In this document: in pieces, positions 19,046-28,066 of the stretch
Layout of the letters: the number at the start of each line of letters is the position of its first letter
Numbering within the stretch: the stretch's first letter is position 1
Source: Kovacikia minuta CCNUW1
GTDB lineage: Bacteria; Cyanobacteriota; Cyanobacteriia; Leptolyngbyales; Leptolyngbyaceae
DNA length: 64,000 nucleotides
Direction of reading: 5' to 3'
Assembly (NCBI RefSeq): GCF_020091585.1
Contig: NZ_CP083582.1
Location: 744,001-808,000, forward strand
Translations under genes and position numbers: made by a program
Notes under the pieces: model-generated
What the model saw: only the letters and a program-made list of their open reading frames with translations
Databases searched by the model: none
What the model was told of the DNA's origin: nothing

Positions 19046-20462
19046 ATGAATCACTGGACACGACGAGAATTCGTGCTGGGTATGGGGGCGGCAGCAGCAG
19101 GAGCAGCATTGTCTTCCTGCGCTGTGAACGCCGATCGCTCCGCCAAGGGTTTGACCGAAGAGGCTAAAGCCATCAAACCGGTCATTCGACCTGAAGAGTT
19201 GGAAAAACCCAACATCACCGTTGGCTATGTGCCGGTAAATGACTGTGCGCCCTTTGCGATCGCCTGGAAGAAAGGCTTTTTCCGCAAATATGGGTTGAAT
19301 GTGCGGCTGAATCGGGAAGCCAGTTGGGCAACATCCCGCGATGGCATCATTTTTGGTCGTCTGGACGCTTCTCCAGTGGTATCGGGTGCGGTCACCAATG
19401 CCCGCATCGGAGCCGAAGGGGCAAGGCATGCGCCCCTGTGTGCTGGCATGACCATCCATCGGCACGGCAATGCCATGACCATGAACAAATCGGATGTGGG
19501 ATTTTGGGTTGCGTCCCTGGCACGAGTACAACGGCGACCTGGAGGAATTTGGTAGACAGTTCCGCAACTACTTTGAAAGCCAACCCCCAGAACAAAGAGT
19601 TTGGGCAGTGGTCTTGAGTTCTGCAATCTATGAGTACTTTATTCGCTACCTGGCCGCCGCCGCTGGTGTAGAACCCGACAAGGAGTTTCGCATCATCATT
19701 GTTCCGCCACCCCAAATGGTGACCAATGTGCGAATTGGAGCAATGCAGGGATATATGGTGGCAGAACCCTGGAATACCCGGGCAATTACTGGAAACGCCA
19801 ATGTGGGTTTTACCTTTGCCCAGGGAAAGGAAATCTGGTTGGGGCATCCCGATCGCCTGCTGGGCGTGATGGAGTCCTTCATTACCAACTATCCCAAAAC
19901 CTATCGATCGCTGCTAAAAGCCATGATTGAAGCCTGTCAGTATTGCAGCAAACCAGAAAACCGGGAAGAAGTCGCCACACTGATTACAGAGCGATCCTTT
20001 ACCGGAGCCAAACCCAAAAAAGGGCCCGTAGACAAGTTCACCCGTCCCGCGATCGTCGGCGAATACAACTACGGTGGCTTTGATGGCAAAAAGCGGATCA
20101 TCAAGTCCGATGACACCACCCTGTTTTTTGACATTCCTGCCAGCGTTTCCCACGTCCCCAATGAACACTCCACCTTTATGTGGCGATCGCGCAGTTTGTG
20201 GCTCATGACTCAAGCAGCCCGCTGGGGACAAATTAAAGAAATTCCCAAAAATGCTGAGGAGTTATCTAAAAAGGCATGGCGAACCGACATCTATCGCGAA
20301 GTCGCCGCCGAAATGGGCATTCCCTGTCCCCAGGATGACTTCAAAGTCGAACCGCCCGCGGTGTTTATCGATAAAAAAGGGTTTGACCCCAGCGACCCCG
20401 TTGGCTACCTCAACAGCTTTGAAATTCGTGCCAATCGTCCAACGAAGATTTATATGAGTTAG
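19046..20462 (+). CDS. Nitrate/bicarbonate ABC transporter substrate-binding protein, NrtA/CmpA-like (frameshift near 19492)
   Basis: The N-terminus has a twin-arginine-like TRREFVLGMGAAAAGAAL and a lipobox-type SSCA, so the protein is probably a lipoprotein on the outer face of the inner membrane. The first frame covers NITVGYVPVNDCAPFAIA and GRLDASPVVSGA. The second resumes at MWDFGLRPWHEYNGDLEEFG and continues through VIVPPPQMVTN-like and VAEPWNTRAI segments. Deleting one G at 19492-19493 gives NKSMWDFG and a protein of about 471 residues, the size of NrtA or CmpA. The nitrate-versus-bicarbonate call is open. Confidence 0.88.
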
Positions 20463-20531
20463 GGGGTAGGTGTCAGGTGTCAGGTGTCAGTCACCAGTTT
20501 CCAGTTATCAGTCGCGAATCTCATTGCGCGC

Positions 20532-20624
20532 TGCTCACTGTTCACTGCTCACTGTTCACTGTTCACTGCTCACTGCTCACTGTTCACTGTTCACTGTTCA
20601 CTGTTCACTGCTCACTGTTCACTG
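20532..20624. repeat. STRR heptamer array (TGTTCAC/TGCTCAC)n
   Basis: About thirteen tandem 7-base units of TGTTCAC and TGCTCAC. This is the clearest heptanucleotide (STRR-type) array in the window. It sits in the 480-base gap between the binding protein and ATPase genes, which also holds a MITE copy and a CCCCTTT-type C/T-rich run at 20841-20925. Frames that stay open through it are repetitive (VHCSLFT) and not real genes. Confidence 0.85.
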
Positions 20625-20653
20625 AATCAACTCAAAACTCAAAACTTAAAACT

Positions 20654-20825
20654 TATACCAAATTAAATAGTCTTCGTGGCCCATCAACATTCTGTAAGGG
20701 CGTTTGGCCAAACGCCCCTGACTTTTCTAAAACTGAGGGCGCTATCCCCGGCCATCAACATCCTGTAAGGGCGTTTGGCCAAACGCCCCTACCCGATCTG
20801 TCGCGTTTCCAATTCAAATTGGTAT
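20654..20825 (-). mobile_element. MITE-like element, copy 2, inverted, duplicated core (172 bp)
   Basis: Reverse-orientation copy of the element at 9824-9923. It starts ATACCAAATTAAATAG and ends CCAATTCAAATTGGTAT. The central module (CATCAACATYCTGTAAGGG followed by GCGTTTGGCCAAACGCCCC) is present twice, about 72 bases apart, so this copy has an internal partial duplication. It lies inside the transporter cluster. Confidence 0.75.
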
Positions 20826-20942
20826 TAGAACTCAAAACTTTCCCCTTTCCCCTTTCCCCTTCCTCCTTCCCCTTTTCCCCCTTCCCTATCTCCTTTTTCC
20901 CTTTCCCCCTTCTTCCATTCCCTGAACATCTAAGGAGCCATT

Positions 20943-21782
20943 ATGACCAAATCAACCCTGTATTCCTCTGATCTCAATCCCAACAAACCGATCAACTCGG
21001 AATTTCTGGTGATTGAGCATTTGACCAAATCCTATCCAACTCCTGATGGGGGTGAATTTGTCGTTTTGGACAACATTAATTTGACGATCCGGGAAGACGA
21101 ATTTGTTTGCCTGATTGGGCACTCTGGTTGTGGCAAATCGACCCTGCTGAAAATTGTGGCGGGGTTAGAGCGGGCAACTTCAGGCTTAGTGACCCTGGAA
21201 GGGAAGGAAGTACGCAGGCCAGGGTGCGATCGCATGATGGTGTTTCAGCAATACTCCCTGTTACCCTGGCTAACCGTGCGAGAAAATGTTCGCCTGGCAG
21301 TCGATGAAGTCCTGGAGGGAATGTCCAGTGTTGAAAAAGCCCAGATCGTGAACGAACATCTGGCAATGGTGAATCTGACCGCGGCAGCGAACAAGTATCC
21401 CGATGAGATCTCTGGCGGCATGAAACAACGAGTTGGGATTGCCCGCGCTCTGGCAATTCGTCCCAAAATGCTGTTAATGGACGAACCATTTGGCGCACTC
21501 GATGCTCTGACTCGTGGCAAACTGCAACGGCAGGTCTTGGAGATTTGGGAAAGCCACCGACAAGCCGTGCTAATGGTGACCCATGATGTCGATGAAGCGC
21601 TGTATATGGCTGACCGGATTGTGATGCTGACGAATGGTCCTTTTGCCAAAATTGGTGAAATTCTGGAAGTGCCCTTTCCCCGTCCCCGCGATCGCCAGCA
21701 GTTGCGCGAATCCTCCGAGTATTACGATTTACGCAACCATGCCCTCAATTTTCTCGATCGCTACTTCACAGCCGATGACTAA
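20943..21782 (+). CDS. Nitrate/bicarbonate ABC transporter ATPase (NrtD/CmpD-like)
   Basis: A 279-residue ABC ATPase. Visible motifs are Walker A GHSGCGKST, Q-loop MVFQQYSLLPW, signature ISGGMKQRVGIARAL and Walker B LLMDEPFGALD, with the switch histidine in LMVTHDVDEA. Length and C-terminal FPRPRDRQQLRESSEYYDLRNHALNFL match NrtD/CmpD. AAGGAG is placed 6 bases upstream of the ATG. It energises import by the permease at 18049 with the binding protein at 19046. No NrtC/CmpC fusion (ATPase plus regulatory binding domain) is present in the window. Confidence 0.88.
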   Translation: MTKSTLYSSDLNPNKPINSEFLVIEHLTKSYPTPDGGEFVVLDNINLTIREDEFVCLIGHSGCGKSTLLKIVAGLERATSGLVTLEGKEVRRPGCDRMMVFQQYSLLPWLTVRENVRLAVDEVLEGMSSVEKAQIVNEHLAMVNLTAAANKYPDEISGGMKQRVGIARALAIRPKMLLMDEPFGALDALTRGKLQRQVLEIWESHRQAVLMVTHDVDEALYMADRIVMLTNGPFAKIGEILEVPFPRPRDRQQLRESSEYYDLRNHALNFLDRYFTADD

Positions 21783-22006
21783 AAGAGGGATGAAGGAGGG
21801 GGAGGGGGATAAAAGATGAGGGAGGGGTAATAAGGGATAAAAACAGATGGAGGGGTAGGGGACGATAGCTAGTTTTTTAGCCTTTATCCTCTATCCTTTC
21901 CCTCTCCTACTCTTAACTCCCTCTTCATCAAAGATCTACCGAAATGCGCTGACAAGTTGTTGTAGTTTTTCTTAGATTTGTAATAGTTCCGACTCGTCAG
22001 CCCACA

Positions 22007-22612
22007 ATGCATCTGAGATTTTCGCAGGATCTTGAATCTCTTCTCAAACTTTTGGCAGAGAAGCCCCTCACGCTCAATGATATTTTGACGACAACCTCAG
22101 AGCGCGGCTTTAGTCTTGTAATCGGGTTGCTGGCTTTGCCGTTCCTGCTTCCAATGCCGCCAGGGTTTGCGGGTCCACTGGGACTCGGTTGTCTGATTTT
22201 AGCCGCCCAGATGGCAGTCGGACGGCGAACGCCCTGGCTACCTAACCGAGTCGGGCAATTTCGCTTTCCTAACTGGTTGGTACTCACCCTGTTGACCAAC
22301 CTGCGCCGGGGAACGGGATTTCTGGAAAAAATTGCCCGTCCTCGTCTGCGCTGGCTTGCAGAGAGCCAGCATGCCTGGCAAATCAACGGCGTTTGTATCG
22401 CCTGGTTAGCCATTTTGTTGATGTTGCCGATTCCATTTACCAACCCTATCCCCACAGTCGGGATTTTGCTCTTAGCCGTTGCTACCCTGGAAGCAGATGG
22501 ACTATTGATGTGTTTTGCCTACGGCTTGACGATCGCCATTACGCTGCTTGTTATTGCCATCGGCTATGCCCTCTGGCTGTCACCTGCCCTGTTCCAAAAT
22601 TTATTTGGGTAA
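22007..22612 (+). CDS. ExoD family membrane protein (exopolysaccharide synthesis)
   Basis: The product has 201 residues. After a cytoplasmic start (LESLLKLLAEKPLTLNDILTTTSERGFSLVIGLLALPFLLPMPPG) there are four membrane segments. The motif ERGFSLVIGLLALPFLLP and the conserved GxLLLAVATLEADGLLM region are typical of ExoD (PF06055), a family first linked to exopolysaccharide production in Sinorhizobium and common in cyanobacteria. The biochemical role is not known. It is a single gene, with heptamer-rich gaps on both sides. Confidence 0.82.
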   Translation: MHLRFSQDLESLLKLLAEKPLTLNDILTTTSERGFSLVIGLLALPFLLPMPPGFAGPLGLGCLILAAQMAVGRRTPWLPNRVGQFRFPNWLVLTLLTNLRRGTGFLEKIARPRLRWLAESQHAWQINGVCIAWLAILLMLPIPFTNPIPTVGILLLAVATLEADGLLMCFAYGLTIAITLLVIAIGYALWLSPALFQNLFG

Positions 22613-22679
22613 ACTTCCCTAACACCTGCTACCTATCACCTGCTATATCAGTCATCCATTAATTGTTGGTATTCTCACC

Positions 22680-23159
22680 CTAACCCCTAACCCCTCCCTC
22701 CACCCGAACTTCCTCGATAAACGAAATACCATCGAATACCCCATCCTTAAATGCCTGGGTGCTGCGAACCCGGTGGTCGGGTGCAAGGAGGGTCATGGTT
22801 TCCATGAAGGTAATGAGTGCGCCGTCCTGGGTTTTTGTCGCTCGAAAGCCAATGGTTTCTTGACCTGCATCCCAGGCGATCGCAGAGAAATCGGAATAGC
22901 TACTGGAGGACAAATGAAGAATGCCGTCCTCAAAATAGCCGACAAAATTTAGCTCCAAACGGGAACCATCTGGATACACATAGTGATTAACCTGACGGTA
23001 ACGGGTGCCTTCGATCGCAACCTCAAACGTGCCTGAAAAGCTGCGAAGAAAATGTCCATGAATATCCGTCTTGATATACTCACCCTGCCACGTTCCCACA
23101 TGGCGCACAAAGATAGCAGGGACTTTGTTGGTATCAATGCCTGTGGTTGTTTCTGTCAT
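22680..23159 (-). CDS. DUF3598-like, lipocalin-type protein
   Basis: The 159-residue protein begins with FVRHVGTWQGEYIKTDIHGHFLRSF and continues with alternating beta strands (FEVAIEGTRYRQVNHYVYPDGS, LELNFVGYFEDGILHLSS). This beta-barrel, lipocalin-like pattern is seen in cyanobacterial DUF3598 proteins. It has no signal peptide. It is on the same strand as the FAD monooxygenase gene upstream, with a palindromic repeat between them, so a shared role in modifying a small hydrophobic molecule is possible but unproven. Confidence 0.6.
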   Translation of the reverse strand: MTETTTGIDTNKVPAIFVRHVGTWQGEYIKTDIHGHFLRSFSGTFEVAIEGTRYRQVNHYVYPDGSRLELNFVGYFEDGILHLSSSSYSDFSAIAWDAGQETIGFRATKTQDGALITFMETMTLLAPDHRVRSTQAFKDGVFDGISFIEEVRVEGGVRG

Positions 23160-23196
23160 GACCCGTTACCTGTGTAAAGCTTGTTGCAATGTTATC

Positions 23197-23297
23197 TAGA
23201 ACGCCAGTACAGAAACCGGGTTTCTTCTAACAAACCGCGCAAATGTCGTCCATCTTGCCCCAGAAACCCGGTTTCTAACAATACTGTACCGATTCTC
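23197..23297. repeat. Palindromic ~100-bp repeat with GGTACAGAAACCGGGTTTCT-type arms, intergenic copy
   Basis: The element runs from TAGAACGCCAGTACAG to CTGTACCGATTCTC. Its inner arms are AGAAACCGGGTTTCT and AGAAACCCGGTTTCT, which are each palindromic. A near-identical copy of almost the same length sits inside the coding region at 30639-30740. Shared flanking bases in both copies show the element extends beyond the inner arms. No coding capacity. Confidence 0.75.
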
Positions 23298-23363
23298 TAA
23301 AAAATAGGAAGTCAGGAGTCAGAATGCTTTCTCCTCCTGACTCCTGACTCCTGACTTGTTCGC

Positions 23364-24488
23364 CTAAGCAACTTTCTTCTTACGACCGATATCCCGACTC
23401 ATTTGGCGACTGGTTGTTTGATACTCGTGCACAATAGGCAGTCTTTCGGCTTCAAAGCGTTCCAGAGCCTCACGGGGATCGGCACAGGTCGCCAGATGGT
23501 GAGATAGGCAGAGCGCATCTTCAAATCCTGCGGTCATCCCACGGGCACGGGTAGGACTCTTGGCGTGGGCAGCATCCCCGATTAAAATGATGCGTCCGTC
23601 CCGCAGATGGGGCAGTGGCGCAATGTCATAGGAATACCGGCAAACAATGAGTTCCGGTGGGGTTGATTCAATCACCGATCTCGGTCCATCTGGCAGCTTT
23701 GCCAGTTCTGCTTTGGGAATCGCCGTATTTTGGGGTCTCAGTGCCCCGACCTCCGAACCTTCCTGATCCTTCTCAATGAAGAATCCCCAATGGGTACGTT
23801 TGGGGCTTCCTGGTTGTAAAGGATCGCTGCCGATATCAAAGAAATTGGCATAGATCCCCCGTCCACGGGCATAAACAATAAAGTTTCCTTCGGGACAGAA
23901 TGTGGGGTCAGGAACGACTCCCCGCCAAACCAGATCTCCCAGATAGCAAAGCTCAACACCGGGAACTACAGACCGGCGAACCTTAGAGAAAATGCCATCG
24001 CTGCCAACCAGAATATCTCCTTCCCATTCGCTGCCATCTTTGAATCGAACAGTGACCCCGCGATCGCTCTGGGCTACCGATTCAAATTCGGCATTTCCAT
24101 GCAAACATCCGTCCGGTAAAGTGCCCAGCAATACTTCCAGAATCGCTTTACGGTGTATCAACACTCCTGGGAGTTCATTGTCCTGGTAGGTCACCGCTTC
24201 AGCGCTAATCATACCGCCACGCAAATTACGAAACTCAAACTTTTTCGCCGGAACACCCGCATCAATGATTTTTTGGCAAACTTCCGGGTTTCCCTGCTGG
24301 AGTGCTTTCATTCCCGCCTGAATCAGAAAAATGCCACAACCATCTGTGCGTGGATAGGCTGCTTTCTCAAACAGAGCAACTTGAAACCCTTGTTGAGCCA
24401 GTAAACTCGCAAGATAAACGCCCGATGTTCCAGCACCAATAATTCCAACCCGACCCCTCGAAGGTGCCGGATGATTTAACAGAAGCAT
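23364..24488 (-). CDS. FAD-dependent monooxygenase (PHBH/UbiH type)
   Basis: A 374-residue class A flavin monooxygenase. The dinucleotide-binding motif GIIGAGTSGVYLASLLAQ is at residues 14-31. The second FAD motif is GRIILIGDAAHAKSPTRARGMTAGFEDAL near residues 297-325. A DG motif (VGSDGIFSKVRRSV) lies near the middle. Such enzymes hydroxylate or epoxidise small molecules with NAD(P)H and O2, and relatives act on aromatic rings, quinones or carotenoids. The substrate is unknown. Positively charged C-terminal tail RDIGRKKKVA. It lies upstream of the DUF3598-like gene on the same strand. Confidence 0.83.
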   Translation of the reverse strand: MLLLNHPAPSRGRVGIIGAGTSGVYLASLLAQQGFQVALFEKAAYPRTDGCGIFLIQAGMKALQQGNPEVCQKIIDAGVPAKKFEFRNLRGGMISAEAVTYQDNELPGVLIHRKAILEVLLGTLPDGCLHGNAEFESVAQSDRGVTVRFKDGSEWEGDILVGSDGIFSKVRRSVVPGVELCYLGDLVWRGVVPDPTFCPEGNFIVYARGRGIYANFFDIGSDPLQPGSPKRTHWGFFIEKDQEGSEVGALRPQNTAIPKAELAKLPDGPRSVIESTPPELIVCRYSYDIAPLPHLRDGRIILIGDAAHAKSPTRARGMTAGFEDALCLSHHLATCADPREALERFEAERLPIVHEYQTTSRQMSRDIGRKKKVA

Positions 24489-24839
24489 AGGTTAACCTCC
24501 TTGCAATGCTGGTTTCAGAACTTTGTCCTGAGTCAGCATCACAATCCAATAATGAGAGAGTAGTTATATTGTGCCCATCCGATCTTTTGCTGCTGCATCA
24601 ACCGTTACTCTGACTGAAACCTGATGATATCTTCAGAAACGGATGCACAGGTTCCGATCTTAGCTACATGGTATGTATTGCAATTTGCGGATGGCAGTAC
24701 CCAAAGGGGGAATTTTCTACCTATAAAACGGCGCTACCCATTAAAGTTTGTATCGAATTGAACCGCCTCTACGTTGCCAGAGAAGTTTAAGGGAACCTTG
24801 AATTTAGAGCAGGTTTCCAGCCAATTCTGGAGGCATAAA

Positions 24840-25694
24840 ATGTACGACTATGAGTTCCTTCAACAGTATTTAGAAGGTCAGAGAGATTTCAACGGGGTGG
24901 ATCTTTCTGGAATTAATTTACCGGGGGTAAACCTGGCAGATATTGGGTTGTCTAATGCCACTTTAACGGGAGCAAATTTACCCTCTGCGTTTTTTGCATC
25001 CGCTAATTTATGCAGAGCAGCTTTAATCGAAGTGAATTTGAGCCAGGCATTTTTGCATAGAGCCGATTTGAGCTTCGCAAGAATCAACCAGGGAAATTTG
25101 ATCAACGCGGATTTGACTAAAGCAAATCTAAAGGGAGCCTTGTTAATTCGGGCGAACTTGCGAGGAGCAAAATTGAGTGGCGCTAATTTGGCGGGAGTGA
25201 ACCTGCGCGAAGCTGATTTACAGGACGTGAATCTTTGCGGAGCAGATCTGCGAGGAATTAACCTGCGATCGGCAAATCTGACTGGTGCCAACCTGAGTTG
25301 GGCAAATCTCAGCGGTGCCCGTTTAAGTGGTGCCATCCTGCATGGTTCGGTCTTAACCGGAATCAAACTGAGTGGAGCATTCTTGAATGGGGTGGATTTA
25401 CAATGTGCAGACCTGGGTGGTGTCGATTTGAGCACAGCAAAATTGAACGGTGCCAACCTGAAAGGGATCACGCTCACCTCCGCCAACCTTAGGGAAGCTC
25501 AGTTGCGCATGGCGATACTGACGCAGGCAGATTTACGGGCGGCAAATCTAAGCCAGACGGATTTGTACGGAGCGAACCTGGATGAAACCAATTTTGAGCG
25601 ATCGCTTTACACCCCAGAAACCCAGTTCCCCAAGGGGTTTGATCCTGTTAAGCAGGGAGCCTGCCTCGCTTCTGACCATTCGGTTGCAGCCTAA
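24840..25694 (+). CDS. Pentapeptide-repeat protein
   Basis: Starting at the ATG at 24840 (GGAGG seven bases upstream), the 284-residue product consists almost entirely of A(D/N)LXX pentapeptides, for example ANLRGAKLSGANLAGVNLRE, from about residue 18 to residue 260. This predicts a right-handed quadrilateral beta-helix. There is no signal peptide or membrane segment. Functions of cyanobacterial members are mostly unknown; some bind DNA-gyrase-like partners or take part in heterocyst envelope formation. The gene is 21 bases upstream of a histidine kinase gene on the same strand, so the two are probably co-transcribed. Confidence 0.9.
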   Translation: MYDYEFLQQYLEGQRDFNGVDLSGINLPGVNLADIGLSNATLTGANLPSAFFASANLCRAALIEVNLSQAFLHRADLSFARINQGNLINADLTKANLKGALLIRANLRGAKLSGANLAGVNLREADLQDVNLCGADLRGINLRSANLTGANLSWANLSGARLSGAILHGSVLTGIKLSGAFLNGVDLQCADLGGVDLSTAKLNGANLKGITLTSANLREAQLRMAILTQADLRAANLSQTDLYGANLDETNFERSLYTPETQFPKGFDPVKQGACLASDHSVAA

Positions 25695-25715
25695 AAAGTT
25701 TAGAGGACCCCAACG

Positions 25716-26900
25716 ATGGGCTTACCCAATTACCCCTTCAAAGAACCCGGTACTACGTTAGATATGAATGCCTGTTTATTGGTTCAAGAGGGACAACAGG
25801 AATGCTGGCAAAACCTTGTTCATGAGTTGACTGCCAGGCTTGCGACAACAGAAGTTGAACGGCAAAAAGCGCTGACAGACAACCAAAGGATATTGCTTGA
25901 ATACAGACAGCTTGAGGAAAAATTAGAGGAAGCACAGGCAAACCATCAGGCTCTCCTGGGAGCGTCTGCGGCTCAAGCTCAACAGTTTAGCGAAACCCTC
26001 AAGCAACTGCGACAGAACCAGGCTCAAATCGTGCAGGCTGAAAAGATGTCGAGCCTGGGTCAGTTGGTGGCAGGGGTTGCCCACGAAATTAATAATCCTG
26101 TCAATTTTATTTATGGCAATCTCTCCCATGCCAAACGGTACATTCAGGACTTGATGCAACTCCTCAACCTTTACCAGCAGCACTATCCTCGCCCAGCCCC
26201 TGAGATTCAGGAGGCAACCGACGAAATTGACCTCAACTTTCTGATGCGGGATTTGCCGCATCTATTGACTTCCATGGAGGTGGGGGCCGATCGCATCCAG
26301 AAAATTGTCCTCTCCCTACGCAGCTTTTCGCGCATGGATGAGGCTGAAGTGAAGGAAGTGGATATTCATGAAGGCATCGAAAGTACCTTGATGATTTTGC
26401 AGAATCGGCTCAAGGCAAAGCCCGATCACACGGCGATCAGAATTGTTAAAGACTATGGCGAGTTACCGTTCGTTGAATGCTACGCTGGGCAGCTCAACCA
26501 GGTGTTGATGAATTTATTGACCAATGCGATCGATGCTTTAGAGGAGGAACCAGGAGCCAGAAACCAGAAACCAGATTCAATTCAAAATTCAAAATTCAAA
26601 ATTCAAAATTCTCCAACTCCTACGATTCAAATACAAACCCGCCTGATTGACTCAAAATGGTTGGTGATTTGTATTACCGATAATGGTCCGGGTATTTCAG
26701 AGAGCGCTAAAGAGCGATTATTCGATCCTTTTTTTACAACCAAACCCGTCGGAAAAGGCACTGGTTTGGGTTTGTCCATCAGCTATCAGATCATTACCGA
26801 AAAGCACCACGGAAGCTTAAGGTGTATTTCCTCTCCTGGACAGGGAGCAGAATTTATCATAAAAATCCCAGCCCGATTGAATTACAGTCAACTCCCCTGA
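25716..26900 (+). CDS. Sensor histidine kinase, cytosolic
   Basis: 394 residues without a membrane segment. Residues about 25-110 form a coiled coil (TARLATTEVERQKALTDN, then LEEKLEEAQANHQALL). The H-box is GVAHEINNPVNFIYGNLSH, the N-box LMNLLTNAIDALE, the G1 box DNGPGIS and the G2 box GTGLGLSISYQI, so the kinase core looks complete. Between the N- and G1-boxes there is an insert (EEEPGARNQKPDSIQNSKFK and on to NSPTP) encoded by heptamer repeats at about 26545-26615. It lacks its own receiver. Partner probably the pentapeptide protein upstream (context inference). Confidence 0.87.
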   Translation: MGLPNYPFKEPGTTLDMNACLLVQEGQQECWQNLVHELTARLATTEVERQKALTDNQRILLEYRQLEEKLEEAQANHQALLGASAAQAQQFSETLKQLRQNQAQIVQAEKMSSLGQLVAGVAHEINNPVNFIYGNLSHAKRYIQDLMQLLNLYQQHYPRPAPEIQEATDEIDLNFLMRDLPHLLTSMEVGADRIQKIVLSLRSFSRMDEAEVKEVDIHEGIESTLMILQNRLKAKPDHTAIRIVKDYGELPFVECYAGQLNQVLMNLLTNAIDALEEEPGARNQKPDSIQNSKFKIQNSPTPTIQIQTRLIDSKWLVICITDNGPGISESAKERLFDPFFTTKPVGKGTGLGLSISYQIITEKHHGSLRCISSPGQGAEFIIKIPARLNYSQLP

Positions 26901-26981
26901 TCCATTTGCATCTTCCCTAGATCTTCCCGATTTTCCTTGAGTATCATAGATATAGACCTTGCCATTGGGAGGGCGATTGAA

Positions 26982-27113
26982 ATGAATCTTTCTAAAAGAC
27001 AAACAATCATTCGCGAACTACGTCATCAGCTTTACTACACCAATCCCGGTCCAGAACGGGAAGAAGTGCGGCGACAATTGGATTACTGGCTCGTTTACAA
27101 CCGTAAGGGTTAG
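26982..27113 (+). CDS. Short conserved-looking ORF (43 aa), unknown
   Basis: From the ATG at 26982, the frame gives a charged 43-residue protein, MNLSKRQTIIRELRHQLYY then TNPGPEREEVRRQLDYWLVYN. Two amphipathic helices with a TNPGPE turn are likely. The start is preceded by GGGAGGG about 8 bases upstream. I know no family and cannot exclude a chance frame. Confidence 0.4.
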   Translation: MNLSKRQTIIRELRHQLYYTNPGPEREEVRRQLDYWLVYNRKG

Positions 27114-27155
27114 TTAACGCGAAAGTTATTCAGCTTGGCTCAGGCGTTTGCTTAC

Positions 27156-28061
27156 TCATTGATTAAGCATGCCCAGATGTTCTAAAGCGTGCATCAAGGC
27201 TGCGGTGCTAGTCCGAACGCCAAACTTCTTGTAGATGCGTTCCAGATGGGTTTTTACGGTACTCGCACTGCAACCAAGCCGTTCTGCAATCTCTGATTTG
27301 GTTTTGTCTCTTGCGAGCCAAAACAAGATTTCTCCCTCGCGTTTAGTCAGTCCCAACAGTTCTAGATTGGTAGGCGAGAAAGATAAAGGCTGATCTTCCT
27401 CTAGCAGTAGGAGGAATTGATCAGTTTCACGATCACCAATGAAGCGAATCATCAATCGTTTTTCCGCTTGCTGAACTTGCAGGGGTAGCGGGGGAAAAGG
27501 AATATTCCGGTTTGAGATCTGGAGTGAAATTTGGTGATTGACCCAACGCTGCAAATTTTCTGGTAGTTGTTCGCGCTTGACTGAATCCTGAAAATACTGG
27601 ACTAATAAGCTCCATGCCCGACGAGTCATCCATTGCACTTGACCATCGCTGGACAAAAGAACTGCACTACATTGTTCGATCGTCCCATTTAATTGCGCTA
27701 AAGCTTGCTTATGTTTAGAAAAGGCTTCAGCATTTTGGCGGGCTTGCATCAAATGCGGATGCAACAGATTGAGAATTGTGCGATCGCGCTCCGAAAAATT
27801 CCATTGACTACGATGGAGTCCAATCGTCACTGTATCGTTCCGACTGGGTAGAGAGTGAATGTCAGTGGGAGAAGATTGCTCACAAGGCAAAATGACGGTC
27901 ATTTCATCCTCAATGCCCATCGGTCGCAGATATTGTTGATAAACTCCTTCCAAGCGATGAAGTTGTTGTTGCGCAATAAAATCTGAGATTTTGTGTGTTT
28001 CATAATCCCCTGTTTTTAAGTAGTAAACAATATGGGGATGCTCATAAAAGTACTGATATAG
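27156..28061 (-). pseudogene. LuxR-family transcriptional regulator, 5' end removed by IS630 element
   Basis: The frame is open from 28061 to 27156 without a good start. It encodes an N-terminal sensory part (HPHIVYYLKTGDYETHKISDFI, then HRLEGVYQQYLRPMGIEDEMTVI, typical of LuxR-type regulators with a GAF/PAS-like domain). The C-terminal GerE helix-turn-helix is LTKREGEILFWLARDKTKSEIAERLGCSASTVKTHLERIYKKFGV. The frame is broken at 28062-28064, exactly where the IS630 remnant begins, so the first residues are missing. A TTG at 27953 could start a shorter product, but the sequence upstream of it is clearly coding in the same frame. Normally such proteins bind DNA in response to a small ligand. 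Confidence 0.72.
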
Positions 28062-28066
28062 TCATC

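Noticed and set aside
20532-20624. CRISPR-like tandem repeat array
   Set aside because: Units are 7 bases without spacers, so it is an STRR array and not a CRISPR.
20477-20971. Open frame full of VHCSLFT repeats
   Set aside because: It is a translation of the STRR heptamer array and T/C-rich run, which stay open in several frames.
24878-25486. Long antisense frame over the pentapeptide gene
   Set aside because: It mirrors the regular repeat structure of the real gene; the sense strand has the clear domain.
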